A stretch of DNA of 64,000 nt from Diadophis punctatus similis (Eukaryota > Chordata > Lepidosauria > Squamata > Dipsadidae): positions 12,752,498 to 12,816,497 of the forward strand of contig JALIGW010000021.1 of assembly GCA_023053685.1 (NCBI GenBank). Reading direction: 5' to 3'. Below the pieces are notes generated by a model. That model was given only the letters and a program-made list of their open reading frames with translations, was not told the origin of the DNA and ran no database searches. Made by a program: the position numbers and the translations under genes. Position 1 is the stretch's first letter. Each line of letters opens with the position of its first letter. Positions 22,858-33,442 of the stretch are shown piece by piece.

Positions 22858-23178
22858 TATTAGTGCCTTGGAATCCTTGGTGCTCTCTGAGCTTGGCTGT
22901 GTGGTTGCAGACGTTTCATTACCTGCCTAGATAACAACATCAGTGCTTGTGAGTGTGGTGTTTGCTCCCTGTTTATATGCGGTAGCTTGCCCTGCCCATG
23001 CTGCTCAGGGTGTGGGTTTCCTTCTTGGTAGCTCCTTCATTAGGGGACTCTTTTCTGCTTGAACATCTGCAACTAAACAACCAAGTTCAGAGAGTACCAA
23101 GGACACCACAGATCAACCCTGAGCTCCAGAGATTCTCTTCCTTTGGAATTACTTTGTCTTGGAGGGCAGGCATGTGAC
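22858..23178 (-). repeat. Second arm of inverted duplication (family G type)
   Basis: Reverse complement of 15706-16022 from CCTTGGAATCCTTGGTGCTC to CTTGGAGGGCAGGCATGTGA. Similarity continues leftward into the CR1 and stops abruptly to the right of GTGAC. Confidence 0.85.
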
Positions 23179-23256
23179 TTGTGCTATCACACCACAGCAA
23201 CCAAACACTTGGGGCAGGTCAGCAGATAAGGGGTCAGACTAAAAGCTGAAATGGGA

Positions 23257-24090
23257 TTTTCCTTCCTTCCTTCCTTCCTTCCTTTCCTTTCCTTCTTTCC
23301 TTTCTTTCCTTTCTTTTCTTTCCTTCCTTCCTTCTTTCTTTCCTTCCTTCCTTCTATCCTTCTTTCCTTCCTTCCTTCCTTCCTTCTTTCCTTCTTTCTT
23401 TCCTTTCTTTCCTTTCTTTCCTTTCCTTCCTTTCCTTCCTTCTTTCTTTCCTTCCTTCTATCCTTCTTTCCTCCTTTCCTTCTTTCCTTCTTTCCTTCTT
23501 TCCTTCTTTCCTTCTTTCCTTCTTTCCTTCTTTCCTTTTCCTTCCTTCCTTTCTTCTCCTTATCTGGAAGGGAAATTATCTTCCTCCCTCCCACCCTCCC
23601 TCCCTCCCTTCCTTTCCCCCTTCCTTCCTTATCCTTCCTTCTATCTATCCATCGCCTTCCCTTCTTCTTCCTTCCTTCCTTCCTTCCTTCCTTCCCTCCC
23701 TTCCTTATCCTTTCTTCTTTCCTTATCCTTCCTCCATCCCTTCTTCCTTCCTCCCTTCCCTCCTTCCTTATCCTTCCTTCCATAACATTCCTTCCTTCCA
23801 TCCATTGCCTTCTTTCCTTCCTTTTTCCTCCATTCCTTCCTTCCTTCCTTCCTCATTTCCTTCCTTCCTTCCTTCCTTCCTTCCTTCCTTCCTTCCTTCC
23901 TTCCTCAACCGTCTTTCCATCCATCCATCCATCCATCCATCCATCCATCCATCCATCCATCCATCCATCATCTACCTTCCTTCCTTCCTTCCTTCCTTCC
24001 TTCTTTCTTTCTTTCCTCCCTCCCTCCCTCCTTCCTTCCTTCCTTCCTTCCTTCCTTCCTTCCTTCCTTCCTTCCCTCCCTCCCTATCTG
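23257..24090 (+). repeat. Polypyrimidine array (CCTT/CTTT)n with (CCAT)n
   Basis: Over 800 bp of CCTT, CTTT and CCCT tetramers, with a perfect (CCAT)n block at about 23912-23968. The long Ser/Phe/Leu/Pro frames are translation artefacts. Confidence 0.97.
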
Positions 24091-24711
24091 AAGAGAGGGA
24101 AAGCCAGGTTCAAATCCACCCAAACCCAGGAAGGGTTCACTCAGCCCAGCCCTTCCCAGGATTAATGCCAGGGAAACGAGGGGGGGCCAGTCCTGGGTGC
24201 AAGGCTGAGCTTCGTAAGAAAAGGCAGAGGATGTGATTGCACCCATAATTTCTCAGCCTCTCAAAAGAGCTAAAATGGACTTTAAAAGCCATTTCTGAAA
24301 GAGTGTGTGGGGTTTTTTTTTAAGAAAACACACGATGTTTGGCAGAGGGGGGAAAAAAACCTCACTTCTTAAGAAGCATTCAGCTCTTTTCCTGCAGGCA
24401 GGATCCATAAAGCAAAGTTATGAAATCTGATTCACTTTCCTTTCTTTTTTTCCCCTGAAGAAAATTGAATCAAACAGCAATAATTATGGAATCTGTACTG
24501 AAAATGGCTTGCCTTGAATGTATGGCTTGCGGAGGGGGAAGGATATGTGTGTGTGCTGTATATTACCTAAAAATAAAAGTGGAAATGATGCTAGGAGGGG
24601 AGGGGAGGGAGGGGAGGGAGGGAGAACAGAGAGATGCGCTCTTAGGAGGACCCCCGAATAATATTTCTGGAAACAGAATACCAATGTTCTCTGCCACGAC
24701 ATCAATCATGC
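24091..24711. other. No recognisable feature
   Basis: Unique-looking, with an (AGGGG)n-like purine patch at 24594-24626. Confidence 0.4.
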
Positions 24712-25406
24712 TGTATCTACAGTATTGAGAAATGCACTTAGGATAAATTGATTTAAAGGAGAGGGAGGGAGAAAAGAAAGGGAGGGAGGGAGGGAAGGAA
24801 GGAGAAAAGGAAGGAAAATAAAGAAAGATGAAAGGAAAGAAGGAAGGAAGATAGGAAGGAAGGTAGGAAGGAAGGAAGGAAGGAAGGAGGGAGGGAGGGA
24901 GGGAGGGAGGGAGGGAGGGAGGGAGGAAGGAAGGAAGGAAGGAAGGAAGGATGGATGGATGGATGGATGGATGGATGGATGGATGGATGGAAGAAGGGAG
25001 GGAGGAAGGAAGGAAGGAAGATAAAGAAAGATGAAAGGATGGATAGAAGGAAGGAAGGAAGGAAGATAAAGAAAGATGAAAGAATGGATGGATGGATGGA
25101 TGGATGGATGGAAGGAAGGAAGGAAGGAAGATAAAGGAAGATGAAAGGAAGGAAGGAAGGAAGGAAGGAAGGAAGGAAGGAAGGAAGGAAGGAAAGATGA
25201 ATGGATGGATGGATGGAAGGAAGAAGGGAGAGAGGGAGGAAGATAAAGAAAGATGAAAGGATGGATAGAAGGAAGACAAAGAAAGATGACAGAATGGATG
25301 GATGGAAGGAAGGAAGGAAGGAAGAAAGATAAAGGAAGATGGGAGGATAGATGGAAGGAAGGAAGGAAAAGAAAGATGGAAGGAGGGAGGGGAGGACCGA
25401 GGAGGA

Positions 25407-25462
<56 letters not shown>

Positions 25463-25630
25463 AGGAAGGAAGGAAGGAAGGAAGGAAGGAAGGAAGGAAG
25501 GAAGGAAGGAAGGACTTGTGGACTTCAACTCCCAGAATTCCCCAAGAAATTGAAGTCCATGGGTATCTACAGTATTGAGAAACGCACAGGATAAATTGAT
25601 TTAAAGGAGAGGGAGGAAAGGAGAAAAGGA
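24712..25630 (+). repeat. (GGAA/GGAT/GGCA)n arrays flanked by a ~65-bp direct repeat
   Basis: ATCTACAGTATTGAGAAATG and GGATAAATTGATTTAAAGGA at 24712-24780 recur at 25563-25630 with few changes. Between them lie (GGAA), (GGGA), (GGAT), interspersed AAGATAAAGAAAGATGAAAG motifs and a perfect (GGCA)n at about 25407-25460. A family C fragment (GACTTCAACTCCCAGAATTC) lies at 25512-25562. Confidence 0.93.
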
Positions 25631-26299
25631 AGTTAGGAAGATAAAGAAAGATGAAAGGTTGCCAAGGTTGGACAGACCTGGTCTAAATGTTTCCATTTTC
25701 ATGGACAGAAATATCTGGAAAAAAACGATTATGCAGCAACCAACCAGGAAAGGGGTTCAGTATAAATCCCGTTTCAGCCCTAATGAAGTCACTTTAATAA
25801 GTCATCACTAATCATACTGCTTATTTCCCTAAAACGAACGTGTGGCTTCTTTCATTTGGAGCTAAACCATGCATCTTTTAAACCTCCTGGGTGTCAAATC
25901 CTCGCTACCCGATAAGACAGCTATAAATATAAATGCTTCGTATCATCTACCTAACAGCAAAAGAAGAAATATTTGAATACAGTCAGTTGTACATGTTTAG
26001 GAATTTAAGGATGTCATCTTTTAATCAACCCATCGGTCCATGGGCTGCATTGTTCAAAGGTTGGGCTGCTTCCAACGCTGTAAATTGAATCCCTAGGAAG
26101 AATTTCTGAGCTTGGTTGGTTCCAACTATTTTAATAAACCATGGGCAGAACTGAGTTTAACGCCCCCACCTGCTTCGAAGAGACACCACCATGGAGTATA
26201 ATCTCCCCTGTGACTTAAAACTGTCACCTCTTCTGGATCTGATTGATCTTTCAGACATCTTGGGACAATAGAAGGGAAGACTAAATTCATATAACTTTT
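25631..26299. other. No recognisable feature
   Basis: Unique-looking. No CNMD exon 1 or 2 similarity seen. Confidence 0.4.
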
Positions 26300-26645
26300 T
26301 TTTAAATTCTGTGAATAAAGAAGAACTAGGGCTGACATGATACCAGTCTTCCAATATCTCAGGGGCTGCCACCAAGAAAAGGGGGTCAACCTGTTTTCCA
26401 AAGCACCTGAAGGGCAGGACAAGAAACAACGGATGGAAACTAATCAAGGAGAGAAGCAACCTGGAACTAAGGAGAAATTTCCTAACAGTGAAGACAATTA
26501 ACCAGTGGAACAGCTTGCCACCAGAAGTTGTGGGTGCTCCATCACAGGAGGCTTTTAAGAAGAGACTGGACAGTCATTTGTCTGAGATGACATAAGATCT
26601 TCTGCTTGAGCAGGGGGCTGGACTAGAAGACCACCAAGGTCCCTT
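26300..26645 (+). mobile_element. CR1 3' part
   Basis: ATACCAGTCTTCCAATATCT, AAGAAACAACGGATGGAAAC, TTCCTAACAGTGAAGACAAT and GGGCTGGACTAGAAGACCAC. Runs directly into the pentamer array. Confidence 0.9.
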
Positions 26646-27060
26646 TCTCTTCTCTTCTCTTCTCTTCTCTTCTCTTCTCTTCTCTTCTCTTCTCTTCTCT
26701 TCTATTCTATTCTATTCTATTCTATTCTATTCTATTCTTTCCTTCTTCTCTTCTCCATCCTTCCTTCTTCTCTTCTCTTCTCTCCTATTCTATTCTATTC
26801 TTTCCTTTTTGTCTTTTCCATCCTTTCTTCTTCTCTTCTCTTCTCTTCTCTTTTCTTCTCTCCTATTCTAGTCTATTCTATTTTCCTTCTTCTCTTCTCC
26901 ATCCTTCCTTCTTCTCTTCTATTCTATTCTATTCTATTCTATTCTATTCTATTCTATTCTATTCTATTCTATTCTATTCTATTCTATTCTATTCTTTCCT
27001 TCTTCTCTTCTCTTCTCTTCTCTTCTCTTCTCTTCTCTTCTCTTCTCTTCTATTCTATAT
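26640..27060 (+). repeat. (TTCTC)n/(ATTCT)n compound array seeded at a CR1 end
   Basis: (TTCTC)n, (ATTCT)n, then irregular TCCATCCTTCCTTCTTCTCT interruptions repeated three times, a long (ATTCT)n (about 26917-26992) and a second (TTCTC)n. Confidence 0.97.
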
Positions 27061-27119
27061 ACTTTATCTGTGTGGGGAGAAAAACTTACACCTGGCTAAC
27101 TGTAGTTGCAGTCAATTGT

Positions 27120-27532
27120 GTCTCTACAGGTAGTTCTCAATTTACGGCCACAATTGAGCCCAATATTTCTGACATTAAGCAAGACACTTCTTAAGTGAGT
27201 TTTGCCCTGTTTTACAACTTTCCTTGCCGCAGTCGTTAAGCGAATCACTGCAGTTGATAAGTCAGCGACACAGTCATGAAGTGAATCCGGCTTCCCCATG
27301 GACTTTGCTTGTCAGAAGGTCGCGAAAGGGGATCGCGAGACCTTGGTTGGGAGATTGCAACCGTCGTAAATATGAGTCAGTTGCCAAGCGTCCGAATTTT
27401 GATCACATAATCATGGGGGTTGTCTACAAAGGGCGTAAGTGTGAGAAACGGTTGTAAGACACTTTTTTCAGTGCCATGGTAACTTTGAACAGTGACTAAA
27501 TGAACCGTCGTAAGTCGAGGACTACCTGGACT
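27120..27532 (+). mobile_element. Family A MITE, full length
   Basis: Inverted ends AGGTAGTCCTCAATTTACGG / CCGTCGTAAGTCGAGGACTA. The body contains AAGTGAATCCGGCTTCCCCA and AGTTGCCAAGCGTCCGAATT. No coding capacity. Followed by an inverted copy at 27665. Confidence 0.88.
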
Positions 27533-27664
27533 TTATGGAAATAAAAATTATGCATTCCAGAGGAATCTAAGGAAATTTTTTGTCTGAGAGTTTTTGCTGG
27601 AAGTTACTTCGGAGTAGGAGGCGCAGAACTGTCTTTGTGGAGAAAGCTAAACCAGTTTTGGGTA

Positions 27665-28042
27665 CAGGAAATTCTCAACTTACAGCAGTTCATTTAGTGA
27701 CCGTTCAAAGTTACAAACGGCACTGAAAAAAAGCGACTTATGGCCATTTTTCACATTTACGACCGTTGTAGCATCCCCATGGTCAAGTGATCAAAATTCA
27801 GATGCTTGGCAACTGACTCATATTTATGACGGTCACGTGATTCCCCTTTTGCAACCTTCTGACAAGCAAAGTCCATGGGGAAGCCGGATTCACTTAATGA
27901 CCGTGTTACAACTACAATGATTCACTTAACAACTGTGACAAGAAAGGTCAACATTCACCTAACAGTTGTCTGCTTAACCCCTGTCTTGTTTAGCAACAGA
28001 AATTTTGGGCTCAATTGTGGTCGTAAGTCGAGGACTACCTAT
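27665..28042 (-). mobile_element. Family A MITE, inverted copy
   Basis: Begins CAACTTACAGCAGTTCATTT and ends GGTCGTAAGTCGAGGACTAC. Interior motifs occur in the opposite order to the neighbour 130 bp upstream, so the pair can pair as arms. Confidence 0.87.
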
Positions 28043-28252
28043 AATGGTTAGTGCATCAGGCTAGAAAATGGGTGACCATGAATTCTAGTCCCGCCATAGA
28101 TGCAAAGCCTATGACATTGAGCCAGTCGCTCTGTCTCAGCCCCAAGAAGGAAGCAATGGCAACCACTTCTAAAATCTTGCCAAGATAACTTCAGGGACTT
28201 GTTCAAGCAATCACCAGGAAGTCGACACTGATTTGAAGGCACACTATCACAT
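28043..28252 (+). mobile_element. tRNA-derived SINE, second type
   Basis: ATGGTTAGTGCATCAGGCTA (A-box region), GAATTCTAGTCCCGCC (B-box-like), then GGAAGCAATGGCAACCACTT and GGAAGTCGACACTGATTTGA. Resembles a widespread squamate SINE with a GACTTGAAGGCAC end. Old copy. Confidence 0.6.
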
Positions 28253-28441
28253 ACACAATGTACGATCCACAAATAAGCATAAGTTCTACTAAGCTTAAGC
28301 ACTTTTCCATCACTGCCTTTGATACAAACACAACGCAGGAACAGCATTGTGCAACTGCATTTGAATAAAAGGCATACCCCTCGCCGCTATTTGCTTTAGA
28401 TCACAATAATCATCTTTTTTAAAAAATTGTTTTGTTTCCAG

Positions 28442-28583
28442 ATCTACAACTACGGTGAGTATTGATGGAAAACTTCAAGAAGGATCAATGCAAGGTAGTT
28501 ACTGCTAACCATCTGGAGACGTTTAAAACTGGAAGCAAAGAGGAAGAAGCAGTTGAAGTTGTTTTAAAAGACAAATAAATAGA
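28442..28583 (+). pseudogene. CNMD: CNMD (chondromodulin-1) exon-3-like segment, disabled
   Basis: After a good acceptor (TTGTTTTGTTTCCAG, ending 28441) the sequence aligns by eye with the CNMD exon encoding the start of the luminal domain. Recognisable pieces in shifting frames are IYN, SIDGKLQEGSM (family: SINGKLQDGSM) and LETFKTGSKEEEAVEV (family: LETFKMGSGAEEAIAV). Between them the reading frame is broken: bases are missing after ATCTACAAC, a TGA follows at once in the entry frame, a TAA lies near ATTACTGCTAA-type sequence, and an extra base lies before CTGGAG. A GTGAGT stands at 28584, but the frame ends in TAA before it. CNMD is a type II membrane BRICHOS glycoprotein of avascular cartilage. 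The next exons (most of BRICHOS) are not visible downstream. Recognition rests on family knowledge, not a computed alignment. Confidence 0.75.
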
Positions 28584-28984
28584 GTGAGTTCCGATTTCAG
28601 ATCAATTCCTCTGTCTCTTTTGTTTCAAATTCAAGCACACCTTCAAGATTATTTTATCAAAATTACTGGGCCCATCCCTCTCTTTTTTTTCTCTCTCTCT
28701 CTCTTAATATTTTTCTATTCAATATTGCTTGTTCAGTAGTAAAGATTCTTAAAAATGGAAGGGCTTTAATAATCAGTTTCCTGGGTCCTCTGTGGTTGTT
28801 AAGGTTACTTTGTAAAAATGACATGAAATGAAATTGGCTTGGAGTAAACCTGAATTAGCTTTTTCTCTTTGCTGTTCGGTTGTTTTTCTAGGATAGATCA
28901 GCAAAGTTTACTTCCAGGCCCACTAACAATGCCAGATTGCAGTCCTTAAAAATATCCCAGTCTAGAGGTGAGGTTGGCTCCTCA
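28584..28984. other. No recognisable feature
   Basis: Contains a short (CT)n at 28690-28705. I looked here for BRICHOS-coding exons and found none. Confidence 0.4.
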
Positions 28985-29235
28985 GTTACTGGGTGGCCAG
29001 GTGATCCCTGATCCAAGTCCTGCTAAAGGCTGGTCTTGGTTGATCTCAAGAAACTATGTAAGACCAGACCTTGATTAATACTTGGATGGGTATCCCAAAG
29101 GTGCTTTTTCAGTAGGCAACTGGACTTTCTTGTTTTTTCTTTGAAGACGTTTCGCTTCTCATCCAAGAAGCTTCTTCAGCTCTGACAGGATCTACAGACT
29201 TGGATGGGTAAGCACCAGGTAACCCAAGGCTGAGG
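28985..29235 (+). repeat. 5S rRNA-derived repeat split by a family B insertion
   Basis: TTGATCTCAAGAAACTATGT and CTTGATTAATACTTGGATGG follow the 5S rRNA order (GATCTC..AAGCTAAG..GGTTAGTACTTGGATGGG). At 29093-29197 a family B hairpin arm (CCCAAAGGTGCTTTTTCAGT to AAGAAGCTTCTTCAGCTCTG) interrupts it. ACTTGGATGGGTA is duplicated on both sides (29080-29092, 29198-29210). The 5S-like sequence then resumes with AGCACCAGGTAACC. Confidence 0.65.
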
Positions 29236-29269
29236 AGGTTTGTGGACAAGTCCAGATGAGGTGAAACCT

Positions 29270-29950
29270 GGCTCAAAAATAGTCACTGTGAGAAGGATCT
29301 TGGAGTCTTAGTGGACGATCCCTTAAACATGAGCCAGCCGTGTGCGGCAGCAGCCAAAAAAGCTAATACAATCCTGGGTTGTATAAACAGAGGCATAGAA
29401 TCAAAACCACGTGAAGTATTAGCATTGCTTTATTAAGCCTTAGTAAGGCCACACCTGGAATATTGCATCCAGTTTTGGTCACCCCATTACAAAAAAAAGA
29501 TGTTGAGAGTTTGGAAAAAGTGCAAAGAAGAGCAACCATGATGATCAAAGGCCTGGAGACAAAATTGTATGAAGGACGGTTGCAGGATCTTGGTTTCACC
29601 AGTCTAGAGAAAAGAAGGACCATGGGTGACATGATAGCAGTCTTCCAATATTTGAGGGGCTGCCACAAAGAAGAGAGGGTCAACTTATTTTCCAAAGCAC
29701 CAGAAGGCAAGATAAGAAACAAAGGATGGAAACCTATTAAGGAGAGAAGCAACCTGGAATTAAGGAGAAACTTCCTAAACAGTGAGAACAATTAACCAGT
29801 GGAACAGCTTGCCACCAGAAATCGTGGGCACTCCATCACTGGAGATTTTTAAGAAGAGTCTAGACTCTAGACAGTCACTTATCTGAAATAGTATAGGTTC
29901 TCCTCTTTGAGCAGGGGGCTGGACTAGAAGACCTCCAAGGTCCCTTTCAG
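29270..29950 (+). mobile_element. CR1 LINE ORF2 C-terminal part
   Basis: Encodes [12 protein letters not shown] residues, PLNMSQP-type residues, [19 protein letters not shown], and after frame breaks LEKVQRRATMMIKGLETKLY and KRRTMGDMIAVFQYLRGCHK. The 3' end GGCTGGACTAGAAGACCTCC runs straight into (ATTCT)n. A TTATTAAGCC stop interrupts the frame near 29430. Confidence 0.93.
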
Positions 29951-30025
29951 TTCTATTCTATTCTATTCTATTCTATTCTATTCTATTCTATTCTATTCTA
30001 TTCTATTCTATTCTATTCTATTCTA
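29946..30025 (+). repeat. (ATTCT)n tail of CR1
   Basis: About 15 pentamers after AAGGTCCCTTTCAGTTCT. Confidence 0.97.
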
Positions 30026-30645
30026 GACAGGAGAAGTAGAAGCAGAAACCTCTATTTGTGGTTTAATCTTTTGATAAGCTACCGTCTTTGAAGATGGGTA
30101 TTTTCAGGGCCAGATTTAACCATGGGAAGATGAAGAGTATCTGACAAGTTGTCTGTATGACAACTTGTATGCCACTAACAATACTCATAAGCCTTCAATG
30201 CTAAGATTTTCAAACACATTAGCCAATTATTTATTAGATGTAGGCTAATAAACAAAACAATTCTGCAACTCCCAACAATTCCCCCTGGATGAATGGTTTT
30301 TGTTGCTTTTTAAAAATTTTATGTTGTGTTTTTTATTTTTATTTTTTATTTATTTTTTAACTGTTTTTTTATATATATTGTACCGTTCTTATTCGTGCTG
30401 TACGCCGCCCTGAGTCCTACGGGATTGGGCGGCCTATAAGAACTTTTAATTAAATTAAATTAAATTAAACTTAGAATTTCTAAGAGGCTGGGTTGTGGGG
30501 GAACAAAGAGATGCCATCTTTAGGGATGGCAGCTTCAGTCTAAGTTTTACCCAACGAGCTACTTTGATTTTGCATTTTCTGGGGAAATATTCCTCTTTCT
30601 CTTCTCAACTCTACCTCCTTGGATGGCACTCTCCTTTGTCTTCAG
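30026..30645. other. Mostly unremarkable; LINE 3' tail at 30395-30470
   Basis: GCCGCCCTGAGTCCTACGGG and GGGCGGCCTATAAGAACTTT followed by (AATTA)n match a LINE end also seen at 44990 and 53945. The rest is AT-rich and unassigned. Confidence 0.55.
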
Positions 30646-30710
30646 ATGTTGCATGAAATGAGATCGAACCCTCAAGCATTCTCAACTGGCAATGCCAAAA
30701 AAACAGGTTA
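30646..30710 (+). pseudogene. Possible CNMD exon-6-like remnant
   Basis: A pyrimidine-rich acceptor (CTCTCCTTTGTCTTCAG, ending 30645) precedes a segment whose second frame reads HEMRSNPQAFSTGNAKKTG. The CNMD family has NETRPSVQEDSQAFNPDNPY at the C-terminal end of the penultimate exon. In the entry frame a TGA follows within ten bases. Similarity is short and could be chance; its place between the exon-3-like and last exons fits. Confidence 0.35.
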
Positions 30711-31584
30711 TTGTGATCAGTCTAGGCTGGGCATCAGTTTGTTTATTTCCTCCCAGGGAGAAAAAACATTTGAAAAGAAACACACAAAAAAAATAGAACA
30801 AATGAGAGTTTGAGGCATGCACACCAGAGGAGCAAAAAAAATGAAACGGGCTATATTGTTCTCTAACGGAAAGCCTGGAAAACAAGAAAGAGAGCTGATA
30901 TTGTAAAAAGCCTGCATTGCAGACAATCGAAAAAATGAAGAAAAAAAAATAAAAATAGTTGTTTCTTGCCAACCGAAGAGATGGTGGGAGCACGGTTAAT
31001 GATGCCTTAAAATGATAGGGGGTAAACATCAGTTAGAAACGCTTTAGAATTTAACCCTCCTTGTCCAGAATTTGTATTACCCCAAAGAGCCAGCTTGCAA
31101 GGAAGAGCTTCGAGATTTCCCCGTTAATATGAAGGCTCTGATTAAAAGTCTTGTTCAGTAAAAGCAATTATATTGACCAAAAGCTTGACGTAGGCATTGA
31201 GGAAAAAGCTGTCCTTTTGAAGTGCACCCTGATGGTTTTTCTTTGTCATCTTCAAAGCAATGTAGGGAAATAACACGGATTGAACTAGAAACTTTAAAGA
31301 ATCCAAGTATTATTTTGGCACAATAGGCTGATCTTCTCCATGGCAGCAGGAACAGAGGGGGGCAAAATCACCAGCCTGGTATATGGATCCTACAGCAAAA
31401 TTGTGAATGTCCTCTAATAAAGTGGGGGGTGTTTTTCCCCTTCCAGATTGCCTTTTGCTATCTCCCTAGATCAATTTTATCTGTCCAAGTTGTTTGCAGA
31501 TTGTAACTGTATTGATTTTGTTTTTGGCTGTCTTTTAGCCAAGGAGATTTTAAAAATAAATCCTACATTTTAACCTCTCCTCTG

Positions 31585-31585
<1 letters not shown>
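30711..31585. other. No recognisable feature
   Basis: Unique-looking, A-rich around 30930. No exon recognised. Confidence 0.4.

Positions 31586-31630
<45 letters not shown>
31586..31630 (+). repeat. (GT)n dinucleotide repeat
   Basis: About 21 GT units. Confidence 0.97.
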
Positions 31631-31632
<2 letters not shown>

Positions 31633-31693
31633 TGTATGTTGAGAAGGGTGGAATGTATGAAGGCCTTTCAAAATAAAAATAACAGGAAAGAAT

Positions 31694-32352
31694 AGGAATT
31701 AAAGGATAGGGTAGGGTAGGGTAGGGTAGGGTAGGGTAGGGTAGGGTAGGGTAGGGTAGGGTAGGGTAGGATAGGATAGGATAGGATAGGATAGGATAGG
31801 ATAGGATAGGATAGGATAGGATAGGATAGGATAGGATAGGATAGGATAGGATAATAGAATGGAATGGAATGGAATGGAATGGAATGGAATGGAATGGAAG
31901 ACAAGAGAAGACAAGAGAAGACAAGAGAAAATATGGAGTGGAATGGCATGGCATGGCATGGCATAGAATAGCATAGAATAGCATAGAACAGAACAGAACA
32001 GAACAGAACAGAACAGAACAGAACAGAATAGAATAGAATACAGAACAACAGGAAACAATGGCATGGCATGGCATGGCATGGCATGGCATAGCATAGCATA
32101 GCATAGCATAGCATAGAATAGAATAGAATAGAATAGAATAGAATAGAATAGAATAGAATAGAATAGAGTAGAGTAGAGTAGAGTAGAATAGAATAGAATA
32201 GAATAGAATAGAATAGAATAGAATAGAATAGAATAGAATAGAATAGAATAGAAAATATGGAATGGAATGGAAAGGAAAAGAAAAGAAAAGAAGAAAAGAA
32301 AAAAAAGAAAAGAAAAAAAGAGAAGAGAAGAAAAGAAAAGAAATTAGGATAG
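31694..32352 (+). repeat. Pentamer-repeat cascade
   Basis: Successive blocks, most differing by one base: (GGGTA)n 31706-31768, (GGATA)n to 31852, (GGAAT)n to 31898, GAAGACAA-type, (GGCAT)n, (GCATAGAATA), (GAACA)n about 31985-32027, (GGCAT)n then (GCATA)n to 32115, (GAATA)n, (GAGTA)n about 32165-32185, (GAATA)n to 32250, then A-rich GAAAA/GAGAA and GGATA. A CR1 3' end lies immediately to the right. Confidence 0.97.
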
Positions 32353-32410
32353 GATAGGATGAGTTGGAAGGGACCTTGGAGGTCTTCTAGTCCAGCCCCC
32401 TCCTCAAATC
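32353..32410 (-). mobile_element. CR1 3' end seeding the pentamer array
   Basis: GAGTTGGAAGGGACCTTGGA and GGTCTTCTAGTCCAGCCCCC in minus orientation; only the terminal about 55 bp remain. Confidence 0.8.
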
Positions 32411-32927
32411 TCTGCATCTAGTTTCCACTTCCTGCAGAATTACATTTTTTTCAGAGTGAAGTGGCTGTACCTGCTAGAGCCCGAAACTAAAGGAAGCTCC
32501 TTTCAATCTATTTAGGAGTCTCCTGGCACTGCTTGGTCTTCTTCCTTGCTCATTTTATTATCTACTTACTGGAGTCTCCGTGGACTTTAAAAAAGCCGCT
32601 GCTTGCTCAACTGAAACTTTCTTTTAATGTAATCTTGTTTGCTTAGCCCATTAATTCCAGCAAGGCGCAGCTAAATAAATCCAGTCAATACTCTTCGGCC
32701 TTTTCAGTCCTGCGCTGCCACTGACATAGATCCTGAGATCGGGTCATGGGCGAGGGGGGAGCTCGAGTTTTGAGATCAGTAAGGTGCGCTCCAAAGAAAG
32801 TTGAAAAATGATACGGTTATTTTAATTTTTCAGTTTTGAATTTTGTTCTTCATCTGTGCTGAGCAGAGACTACAGTTATGGAACATTGTCCCATTGTGGG
32901 ACAATTGAAGACTTTATTCCGCATATT
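32411..32927. other. No recognisable feature
   Basis: Unique-looking. No CNMD exon recognised. Confidence 0.4.
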
Positions 32928-33252
32928 TCCTTCCTTCCTTCCTTCCTTCCTTCTTTCCTTCCTTCCTTCCCACTTTCCTTCCTTTCCTCCCTCCTTCTTT
33001 CTTTCCTTCCTTCCCTTTCCTTCCCTCCTTCCCTTCCTTTCTTCCTCCCTCCCTCCCTTTCCTTCCTTTTCTTTCTTCACTCCCTCTCCTTTTCCTTCCT
33101 TTCCTCCCCTCCTTCCCATTCTTTCCCTCCCTCGCTTCTTCCTTCCTTCCCTTTCCCTCCCTCCTTTCCTTTTCTTTTTCCTTCTTTCCCTCCCTCTCCC
33201 TTCCTTCCTTCCTTCCTTTCCTCCTCTGCCTCCCTCCCTCCCCTCCCCCCAT
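32928..33252 (+). repeat. Polypyrimidine (CCTT)n-type array
   Basis: CCTT, CCCTT and CTTTC tetramers/pentamers. Long low-complexity frames on both strands. Confidence 0.96.
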
Positions 33253-33259
33253 TCTCCAT

Positions 33260-33330
33260 GGCTGGTTGAGGAATTCTGGGAATTGAAGTCCATCCATCTT
33301 AAAGTTGCCATGGTTGAGAAACACGGAATC
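33260..33330. mobile_element. Family C fragment
   Basis: GAGGAATTCTGGGAATTGAA and TCTTAAAGTTGCCATGGTTG, one arm of the palindromic element. Confidence 0.75.
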
Positions 33331-33442
33331 CTGCTGCACTGTGGCATTTGTTTTTGTTTTTCCTTTTTACAATCACAAGAAACCAAAAGCCAGAGGTGTA
33401 TTGATGGACATTCCAGGCTGTGCTTGTTGCTTTCCTTTTCAG

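Noticed and set aside
23187..25594. Long Arg/Glu/Lys/Gly and Ser/Phe/Leu/Pro frames
   Set aside because: Open only because tetranucleotide arrays lack stop codons.
31706..31768. (GGGTA)n resembling telomeric DNA
   Set aside because: The unit is a pentamer, not TTAGGG, and is part of a graded pentamer series seeded by CR1.
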